36,916 nucleotides of DNA. Source: SZUA-430 sp041477875. Lineage in GTDB: Bacteria; Pseudomonadota; Alphaproteobacteria; Micropepsales; Micropepsaceae. The translations under genes and the position numbers were made by a program. The notes below the pieces were generated by a model. The model was not told the origin of the DNA. It searched no databases and saw only the letters and a program-made list of their open reading frames with translations. The stretch lies in the NCBI GenBank assembly GCA_041477875.1, contig JBGOVA010000015.1:1-36916 (forward strand), read 5' to 3'. This document shows, piece after piece, positions 30,847 to 36,916 of this stretch (position 1 is its first letter; every line of letters begins with the position of its first letter).

Positions 30847-32064
30847 ATGCCCAGACTTGTCATGAAGTTCGGCGGAACGTCGGTGGCGGACCTCGAGCGC
30901 ATCCGAATCGTCGCCCTCAAGGTTAAGCGCGAGGTCGACCGCGGCTATCAGGTCGCGGTCGTCGTCTCGGCGATGGCCGGCGAGACCAACAAACTTGTGT
31001 CCTGGGCGCGCGAATTGTCGCCGCTGCACGATGCGCGCGAGTACGACGCGGTCGTCTCCGCCGGCGAGCAAGTGTCGGCCGGCCTCCTCGCCATCGCGCT
31101 CCAGCACATCGGCGTGGCGGCACGCTCGTGGCTCGGCTGGCAAATCCCGATCGATACCAGCGGCATGCACGGCGCGGCGGCCATCACCGGTGTCGACACA
31201 AGGCAACTCGATGAGCGCCTCAACCAAGGCCATGTCGCGGTCATCGCGGGTTTTCAGGGTCTTGGCCCCGACAACCGGATCACGACCTTGGGCCGCGGCG
31301 GCTCCGACACCAGCGCCGTCGCCATTGCCGCCGCATTGAAGGCCGAGCGTTGCGATATCTACACCGACGTCGACGGCGTCTACACCACCGACCCGCGCGT
31401 CACCGCCAAGGCGCGCAAGCTCGAAAAGATCTCTTACGAAGAAATGCTTGAAATGGCGTCGCTCGGCGCGAAGGTGCTGCAGACACGCTCGGTCGAGCTC
31501 GCGATGATTCACGGCGTGCGCGTGCAAGTGCTCTCGAGCTTCGAAGACTTGCCCGGAACGCTCGTATGCGATGAGGACGAAATCGTGGAAAAGCAACTGG
31601 TCAGCGGCATCGCCTACAGCCGGGACGAGGCGAAGATCACGCTCGTGAAGGTCCCCGACAAGCCCGGCGTCGCCGCGTCGATCTTCGGTCCCCTGTCCGA
31701 CGGCGGCATCAACGTCGACATGATCGTCCAGAACACCTCCGAGGACGGCAAGTTCACCGACATGACGTTCACCGTCGGGCGGGCCGAATTCGAGCGCGCT
31801 ATTCACATCATCGAACGTAATATCGCTTCGATCGGCTACCAGAAACTCTTGACCGACAAGAACGTCTCGAAAGTCTCGGTCATCGGCGTCGGCATGCGCG
31901 CGCACGCGGGCGTCGCCCAGTCGATGTTCAAGGCGCTGGCCGAGAAGGGCATCAACATTCAGGTTATTTCCACTTCCGAAATTAAGATCAGCGTCTTGAT
32001 TGCGGCGGAATTCACCGATTTGGCTGTACGCGCGCTTCACACAGCCTATGGTTTGGATAAGTAG
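30847..32064 (+). CDS. lysC: Aspartate kinase
   Basis: A 405-residue aspartokinase that phosphorylates aspartate, entry to lysine, threonine, methionine and diaminopimelate synthesis. KFGGTSVAD (7-15) is the ATP/substrate motif, and TTLGRGGSDTSAVA is near 145-158. Two ACT domains at the C-terminus (from about 275) include KVPDKPGVAASIFGPLSDGG and a second VSVIGVGMRAHAG unit, which bind allosteric amino acids such as lysine and threonine. The ATG at 30847 matches family starts; the open frame from 30742 adds unrelated residues. ptsP follows after 30 bp. Confidence 0.97.
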   Translation: MPRLVMKFGGTSVADLERIRIVALKVKREVDRGYQVAVVVSAMAGETNKLVSWARELSPLHDAREYDAVVSAGEQVSAGLLAIALQHIGVAARSWLGWQIPIDTSGMHGAAAITGVDTRQLDERLNQGHVAVIAGFQGLGPDNRITTLGRGGSDTSAVAIAAALKAERCDIYTDVDGVYTTDPRVTAKARKLEKISYEEMLEMASLGAKVLQTRSVELAMIHGVRVQVLSSFEDLPGTLVCDEDEIVEKQLVSGIAYSRDEAKITLVKVPDKPGVAASIFGPLSDGGINVDMIVQNTSEDGKFTDMTFTVGRAEFERAIHIIERNIASIGYQKLLTDKNVSKVSVIGVGMRAHAGVAQSMFKALAEKGINIQVISTSEIKISVLIAAEFTDLAVRALHTAYGLDK

Positions 32065-32094
32065 TTGGGGCACGGCGCGCCCCGCGGTTGAAGG

Positions 32095-34356
32095 ATGGCA
32101 CAGACCACAGCCGGCCCACGTCTGCTCTTGAAGCGGATGCGCGAGATCATGGTCGAGCGCATATCGGCCCAGGCGCGCCTGGACAAGCTCGTCGGCCACA
32201 TCGCCTCCAACATGGTCGCCGAGGTTTGCTCGATCTATTTGGCCAAGCCCGGCAACGTACTCGAACTCTTCGCCACCGAAGGTTTGAACAAGACGGCCGT
32301 CCACAAGACGCGCATGAAGCTCGGCGAAGGCATCATCGGCGACGTTGCACAGCACGCGCGGCCCTTGAATCTCTCCGACGCGCCCGCCCACCCGAGTTTT
32401 TCCTATAAGCCCGAGACCGGCGAAGACCCGTACCAATCGATGCTGGGCGTGCCGATCCTGCGCGGCGGCCGCACGCTGGGCGTCCTCGCCGTCCAAAACC
32501 GCACCCACCGCCACTACGGCGAGGAAGAGGTCGAAGCGCTCCAGACCGTCGCCATGGTCTTGGCCGAGATGGTGGTCTCCGGCGCCCTCGTCGACCTCGG
32601 CGAAATCGACGCAGGCCCGAAGCGCGACCGACCCTGGCGCGGTCTGGGGGTCTCGTTCTGCGAAGGTATCGCGATGGGCCGCGCCGTACTGCACGAACCG
32701 CGCGTCAAAGTCGAAAAACTCATCGCCGACGATGTGGTGGGCGAGCGCGCGCGCCTCGACAAGGCGATCGACGAATTGCGCGAAGCGATCGACAAGATGC
32801 TGTCGGCCGAAGACAGCGTCATCACCGGCGAAACGCGCGAGGTGCTCGAAGCCTATCGCATGTTCGCGCACGATCGCGGCTGGCTGACCAAGCTGCGCGA
32901 GGCGGTGCACACGGGTTTGACCGCGGAGGCCGCCGTCGAGCGCGTGCAAAACGACACCCGCGCACGCATGGCCCGTCAGACCGACGTTTTGATCCGCGAC
33001 CGCCTGCACGATCTGGACGACCTCGCGAACCGCCTGCTGCGCCATTTGACCGGCAAAGCCGACACCTCGGCGCATGAGGCGTTGCCCGCGGACGCGATTC
33101 TCTTCGCCCGTTCGATGGGTCCGGCCGAACTGCTCGATTACGACCGCTCGAAACTCCGGGGCCTGATCCTCGAAGAAGGTTCGCCGACCAGTCATGTCGC
33201 GATCGTCGCGCGCGCGCTCGATATTCCCCTGATCGGCCGCATCGACGGCGTTCTGGAGCAGGTCGAACCCGGCGACTGGGTGATCGCCGACGGCGAGACC
33301 GCGGACATCCACATCCGTCCCGCCCACGACGTGCGCGAGGCCTATCGCCACAAGCTCGCCCTGCGCGCGCAGCGCCAGGCGGCCTTCGCCGCGATGCGCC
33401 TGCAGCCCGCCAACACCAAGGACGGCGAGCACATCACGCTGCTGATGAATGCGGGCCTCATCGCCGATCTGCCGCATCTCGAAGAAACCGGTGCCGAGGG
33501 GATCGGCCTTTTTCGTACAGAACTTCAATTCATGATCTCGACCGAGATGCCGCGCCTGCGCAATCTCATCGATCTCTATCGTGGCGTGCTCGACGGGGCG
33601 GCGGGCAGGCCCGTGGTTTTCCGCACCCTCGATCTCGGCGGCGACAAGGTATTGCCCTATGCGCGCCCGCTGTCGGAAGAAAATCCGGCCATGGGCTGGC
33701 GGGCGATTCGCATGACGCTCGATCGCCCCGCATTGCTGCGCTACCAGATTCGCGCGCTGCTGGCGGCTGCGGCAGGCCGCGATCTCGACGTGATGTTCCC
33801 GATGGTGGCCGAAGTGGCGGAGTTTCGTTCGGCGCGCACGCTCGTCGACCGGGAGCTCGAACGGCTCGCCCGCGTCGGGGCCGCGCCGCCCCGCAAAGTT
33901 CGCGTCGGAACCATGCTCGAAGTGCCGGCGCTCGCGTTCCAGCTTCCGTCACTTTTGAGTTCGGTTGATTTTATCTCGGTCGGTTCCAACGATTTGATGC
34001 AATTCTTCTTCGCAAGCGACCGCGGCAACCCGCGCCTGGGCAGCCGCTACGACCTTTTAAGTCCGCCTATGCTTAATTTTTTGAAAGGAATTGTGGACGC
34101 GGCGCACGCGCGCGGCGTCCCCGTGACCTTGTGCGGCGAAATGGCCGGCCGCCCGCTCGAGGCCATGGCGCTGATCGGCATGGGCTTCCGTTCGCTCTCG
34201 ATGGCGCCGGCCTCGATTGGACCCGTGAAGCAGATGATTCTCTCGCTGGATTTCGGCCGTCTGTCGTCCTTCATGGTCGATTTGTACGCCCGGTCCGAGC
34301 ACTCGCTTCGAGAGCATTTGAAACAATTTGCAATCAATGAGCGCGTGATTGTCTAG
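32095..34356 (+). CDS. ptsP: Nitrogen-type phosphotransferase enzyme I (EINtr)
   Basis: A 753-residue protein with an N-terminal GAF domain (about 20-160) and an Enzyme I core. The phospho-histidine is His367 in GSPTSHVAIVARAL; LFRTEL near 474-479 and VGSNDLMQFFFASDRGN near 629-645 belong to the PEP-binding barrel; Cys680 lies in VTLCGEMAGRP. EINtr takes phosphate from PEP and passes it to NPr and EIIANtr, a regulatory relay responding to nitrogen and potassium status; the GAF domain senses glutamine in some species. Co-direction with lysC 30 bp upstream suggests co-transcription. A hairpin terminator follows. Confidence 0.96.
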   Translation: MAQTTAGPRLLLKRMREIMVERISAQARLDKLVGHIASNMVAEVCSIYLAKPGNVLELFATEGLNKTAVHKTRMKLGEGIIGDVAQHARPLNLSDAPAHPSFSYKPETGEDPYQSMLGVPILRGGRTLGVLAVQNRTHRHYGEEEVEALQTVAMVLAEMVVSGALVDLGEIDAGPKRDRPWRGLGVSFCEGIAMGRAVLHEPRVKVEKLIADDVVGERARLDKAIDELREAIDKMLSAEDSVITGETREVLEAYRMFAHDRGWLTKLREAVHTGLTAEAAVERVQNDTRARMARQTDVLIRDRLHDLDDLANRLLRHLTGKADTSAHEALPADAILFARSMGPAELLDYDRSKLRGLILEEGSPTSHVAIVARALDIPLIGRIDGVLEQVEPGDWVIADGETADIHIRPAHDVREAYRHKLALRAQRQAAFAAMRLQPANTKDGEHITLLMNAGLIADLPHLEETGAEGIGLFRTELQFMISTEMPRLRNLIDLYRGVLDGAAGRPVVFRTLDLGGDKVLPYARPLSEENPAMGWRAIRMTLDRPALLRYQIRALLAAAAGRDLDVMFPMVAEVAEFRSARTLVDRELERLARVGAAPPRKVRVGTMLEVPALAFQLPSLLSSVDFISVGSNDLMQFFFASDRGNPRLGSRYDLLSPPMLNFLKGIVDAAHARGVPVTLCGEMAGRPLEAMALIGMGFRSLSMAPASIGPVKQMILSLDFGRLSSFMVDLYARSEHSLREHLKQFAINERVIV

Positions 34357-34358
34357 CC

Positions 34359-34402
34359 GGCTTGCGACCACGCGTGAGCGTTTGCTTGCAAGCCTTCGTT
34401 TT
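34359..34402 (+). terminator. Likely rho-independent terminator after ptsP
   Basis: GGCTTGC (34359-34365) pairs with GCAAGCC (34388-34394). An inner ACGC/GCGT stem (34370-34373 with 34378-34381) lies in the loop, and the tail TTCGTTTT (34395-34402) follows. It begins three bp after the ptsP stop. The remaining gap to 34526 has no recognised gene. Confidence 0.5.
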
Positions 34403-34526
34403 GCAATATTTAACTGCCAAACGTTTAGAGTATGCGCGTGTTGGCGCTGCCGCAGTTCGATGAGCAATTGTCGAAAGCGTGTGTCAGGTCGCCGTGGGGA
34501 CACCCAGGGGAAATAGAAGACGCACG

Positions 34527-35750
34527 ATGAGTACCGTGTCTCAATTGCCATCGACGAGCGAGCGCAAGGAACGGCGCCGCTTGCACCTGCGCGACGTCGC
34601 CCAAGGTTCTGGAGCACCGGCGGTGGAAGCGCCGCAGTCCGAAGAGCAGGAGTCCGAAACGCCGCTTCCGGAGACAGCGCCGGCGGTGTCCATCGGCACC
34701 ACCTTGCGCAACGCACGGTTGGAACGCGGCGAAGATCCTTCGACCATCGCCAGCGCGCTCAAGATGCGCCCCGATCAGCTGGAAGCGATCGAAAACAACG
34801 ACTTTTCGCGCTTGCCTGGACGCACGTATGCGATCGGGTTCGTGCGCGCCTACGCGCGGCATCTGGGTCTCGATGCCGAGACGCTGATTCAAAAATTCAA
34901 GGACGGGGGCGCGGACCAGGACCTCGGCAAGCCTGTCCAACTCGTGTTCCCCGAGGCGATCGAGGAACAGCGCCTGCCCAACGGCTCGATCCTGATCGTC
35001 GCGCTCGTGATCGCGATGGTGATCTACGGCGTGTCTTATCTGACGATGCCGAACCGCAAAACGCCTGCAGCGACCGCCAAGGCCGACGAGCCCGCCGTCG
35101 TGATCGTGCAGCCTGGATCGACGAAATCCGAATCAACCCCATCCGAATCAACGCCGCCCGACTCGATGACGTCCGTCGTGTCCGCGCCCGCGTCGCAGGC
35201 GGCGGAATCGAACACGCCGGCCGGGTCGACCGCTGATGCCTCATCGACCTCGAACGTGACGGTAGCGCCGCCTGCAACATTTATCGCGGGCAGCGCAACC
35301 TTGCCCACGCCTTCATTGCCCGCGGCGATGGCGCCGGTCGAGACGCCGCGCGACGGCCTCGACGGCGCTTCGTTGCTGCCGTCCGCGACGCTGATTGTGG
35401 CTCAGACGACGACGTCCGAAGCGGCGGGCGCGCAAGCGGCGGCGGCGAATGGCACTGCGGCCACCGCTTCGCGCGTTACCTTGAAGGCGCTTCAGCCGAC
35501 CTACGTCAAAATCAAGGATCCGCGTCAGCCCGGCGCCGCGGGCGTGCTGATCGACCGCGTGCTCAATCCCGGCGAATCATACCAGGCGCCCGACCGCGCC
35601 GGTCTTGTTATGCAAACGGGCAATGCCGGCGGCCTTCAAGTTGAGGTAGACGGTCGCAACGTCGGCGTTTTGGGAAAAAGTGGTGAAGTGATCACACGCA
35701 TTCCCGTCGATCCGTCGTATTTCCTCGAACGCATGGCGGCGTCGCAATAA
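34527..35750 (+). CDS. RodZ-like helix-turn-helix membrane protein (DUF4115)
   Basis: A 407-residue bitopic protein. The cytoplasmic N-terminus has a HTH_25 domain (about 53-120; GTTLRNARLERGEDPSTIAS and LPGRTYAIGFVRAYA). One membrane helix follows (about 153-173, GSILIVALVIAMVIYGVSYL), then a long Ser/Thr/Pro/Ala-rich periplasmic linker with a short tandem repeat. A DUF4115 beta domain ends the protein (about 312-395, including VKIKDPRQPGAAGVL and GKSGEVITRIPVDP). This is the RodZ layout; RodZ links MreB to the elongation machinery and cell shape. The ATG at 34527 is chosen over upstream frame extension. ispG, often next in this neighbourhood, is absent and a tetR gene follows. Confidence 0.85.
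   Translation: MSTVSQLPSTSERKERRRLHLRDVAQGSGAPAVEAPQSEEQESETPLPETAPAVSIGTTLRNARLERGEDPSTIASALKMRPDQLEAIENNDFSRLPGRTYAIGFVRAYARHLGLDAETLIQKFKDGGADQDLGKPVQLVFPEAIEEQRLPNGSILIVALVIAMVIYGVSYLTMPNRKTPAATAKADEPAVVIVQPGSTKSESTPSESTPPDSMTSVVSAPASQAAESNTPAGSTADASSTSNVTVAPPATFIAGSATLPTPSLPAAMAPVETPRDGLDGASLLPSATLIVAQTTTSEAAGAQAAAANGTAATASRVTLKALQPTYVKIKDPRQPGAAGVLIDRVLNPGESYQAPDRAGLVMQTGNAGGLQVEVDGRNVGVLGKSGEVITRIPVDPSYFLERMAASQ
35127..35156 (+). repeat. Short tandem repeat in the RodZ-like linker
   Basis: Two 15-bp units (35127-35141 and 35142-35156), 13 of 15 identical, encode SESTP twice. They lie in the low-complexity periplasmic linker and may vary in number between strains. Confidence 0.7.
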
Positions 35751-35867
35751 TCGCGTTGCGCGGCGCTTGACCCTGGGCCCCCACGCGAACACCCTCATGA
35801 ACGACGAGTGATTCGTGCGGCCTGAGGGGTCGCGCGAGTCGCTGGGGCGCTTTCATTTGAGGGGCTC

Positions 35868-36521
35868 ATGACAAACGCAGAATCTGCGGACGCGACTCAC
35901 GCGCAAAAACCGCGTGCCGGCCGTCCGCGCAGTGTCGAATCACGCCGGGCGATCATCCAATCGGCAATGCATATTCTTCAGAACGACGGCTATGCCGCAC
36001 TGAACATTGAAGCAATCGCCGCCAAGGCCGGCGTTTCCAAACAGACGATCTACCGCTGGTGGCCGTCGGCCGCCTTCATCGTGCTCGAAGCGCTGACCGC
36101 CGACATGCAGGCGCAGGACACGCTCGCCCCGGACACCGGCTCGCTCAAAGGCGACCTCCTCGAACTCGTGCGCCCGACCGTGCGCGCTCTCTCTCAGCGT
36201 CGCGGCCCGGTCTTCCAAGCGCTCATCGCCGAAGCCCAAGCCGACGCGCGCTTCGCCGAAGCCTTCCGCACGTCGCTGATGGCGGCCCATCGCGAGACCG
36301 TGCGCGCCATCGTCGGCCGCGCCCAGCTGCGCGGCGAAGCCGGCTTCGACGCCGACACGGAACTCGCCGCCGACTTGATTTACGGCCCGATCCTCTATCG
36401 CCTCCTCAACGGCCACGCAGCGCTCGACGAGACCTTCGCATACGGCCTCGTCGATGCGACCGTCATCATGCTGAAAACGCAAGAGCAGGCGGCGCGCCGC
36501 GCCGCGGAAGCGGCGGAATAG
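35868..36521 (+). CDS. TetR/AcrR family transcriptional regulator
   Basis: A 217-residue repressor-type regulator. The N-terminal helix-turn-helix (about 23-70) contains RRAIIQSAMHILQNDGYAAL and AIAAKAGVSKQTIYRWW. The C-terminal helical ligand domain resembles the TetR_C_16-type (AefR-like) group. The first 20 residues are a polar, flexible tail with a RAGRPRS motif common before TetR domains. The likely targets are neighbouring genes or efflux/oxidoreductase genes, none of which is visible here, so the ligand is unknown. The start ATG at 35868 follows GAGGGG at proper spacing. It is convergent with the hydrolase gene. Confidence 0.9.
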   Translation: MTNAESADATHAQKPRAGRPRSVESRRAIIQSAMHILQNDGYAALNIEAIAAKAGVSKQTIYRWWPSAAFIVLEALTADMQAQDTLAPDTGSLKGDLLELVRPTVRALSQRRGPVFQALIAEAQADARFAEAFRTSLMAAHRETVRAIVGRAQLRGEAGFDADTELAADLIYGPILYRLLNGHAALDETFAYGLVDATVIMLKTQEQAARRAAEAAE

Positions 36522-36545
36522 CGCTCAGATCCGATCCGGCGCACA

Positions 36546-36578
36546 AAACGGCTTCGCGATCATCTCGCGGAGCCGTTT
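36546..36578. terminator. Hairpin between convergent tetR and hydrolase genes
   Basis: Arms 36546-36559 and 36565-36578 (AAACGGCTTCGCGA and partner) pair in 13 of 14 positions around a 5-nt loop, with A and T runs at the outer ends. It sits between two convergent genes and could terminate both, although the T tract is short. Confidence 0.5.
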
Positions 36579-36594
36579 GCGCGTCTGATCGCTT

Positions 36595-36916
36595 TCACGG
36601 TTCGGCGCCCGCGATGAAGCGCGCGGTCAGCTCGGGCTCCTGCATCGGAATGAAGTGAGTCAGATGAGGCAGCGGCACATCGCGCCCGTTGGGGAAGCTG
36701 GCCGCAACGTGCTCCCACGTGGGCGACGCGGCGAAATCCGTCATGCCGGTGTCCGGTCCGCGCGGCTTTGCGCGCAGCACCACGACGGGCACGTCGATCG
36801 TCGCCGCGAGGTCATAGATATTGCTGCCTGTCGATCCGAGGTAGATGGACGCTTCGATCGCCGGCGGACACGCAAGCTCGAGGCCCGTGCCGTCGGCCTT
36901 CGGCACGAGACCATAG
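36595..36916 (-). CDS. Alpha/beta hydrolase, C-terminal part (cut by window edge)
   Basis: The reading frame is open to the window end, and about 106 codons of the C-terminal part are present. PVVVLRAKPRGP (the strand before the catalytic acid region) and the LPHLTHFIPMQEPELTARFI segment, with His in LTHFIPMQEPE as the probable catalytic histidine, fit the alpha/beta hydrolase fold. The N-terminal nucleophile region lies beyond the edge, so the activity cannot be named. It is convergent with the tetR gene, and regulation by that protein is unproven. Confidence 0.75.
   Translation of the reverse strand, partial: YGLVPKADGTGLELACPPAIEASIYLGSTGSNIYDLAATIDVPVVVLRAKPRGPDTGMTDFAASPTWEHVAASFPNGRDVPLPHLTHFIPMQEPELTARFIAGAEP

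Noticed and set aside
29989..33528. A 1179-codon open frame on the minus strand covering ubiG and running antisense through lysC and ptsP
   Set aside because: Only the first 249 codons before the stop (29989-30738) match a family, UbiG. The rest lies opposite two conserved genes and is open because high-GC codon use makes stop codons rare in that antisense frame.

Overview
This is a GC-rich chromosomal window of housekeeping type. Gene content and order point to an alphaproteobacterium: an aroK-aroB-CBS-transporter operon next to xerD, divergent J-protein and bolA genes beside cobS, a methyltransferase divergent from comF-grx-nitrilase, and lysC-ptsP followed by a RodZ-like gene. I cannot name the genus from sequence alone. 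No rRNA, tRNA, CRISPR array, prophage or insertion sequence was recognised. Both window ends cut a gene: cobS on the left and an alpha/beta hydrolase on the right.

Layout. Positions 1-4742 hold cobS, a J-domain protein, bolA (the only plus-strand gene here) and the hlyC-like/aroB/aroK operon. From 4838 to 7789 a small membrane protein, an unrecognised 617-residue exported protein and xerD overlap as one plus-strand operon. A malyl-CoA lyase gene follows; its last 22 conserved codons lie behind an in-frame amber stop. Then come the potassium transporter kup and, convergent with it, an ECF41-type sigma factor operon with a near-perfect autoregulated promoter. accA (12778-13740) is separated from two tandem epoxide-hydrolase genes by a nested double palindrome. 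A TauD-family dioxygenase, a DUF6356 protein and secA follow.

The right half has argJ, two orphan Flp-type pilins around a mutT-like gene, a GPH-type MFS transporter, the NDUFAF5-like methyltransferase, comF, glutaredoxin, a nitrilase-family amidase, kynureninase, a DUF1178 protein, a decayed toxin-antitoxin locus (truncated toxin, intact antitoxin, visible operator), ubiG, lysC, ptsP, a RodZ-like protein and a TetR regulator.

The genes serve core functions: shikimate, arginine, lysine/threonine, fatty-acid, ubiquinone and cobalamin biosynthesis, protein export, chromosome-dimer resolution and potassium uptake. The observations most worth checking are the amber codon in the malyl-CoA lyase gene, the ECF41 promoter-operon, the truncated toxin beside its antitoxin, and a palindromic element present at both 13805-13861 and 27426-27576. 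I found no clear sign of an undescribed multi-gene system; the least understood part is the small-membrane-protein/617-residue exported-protein pair in front of xerD.
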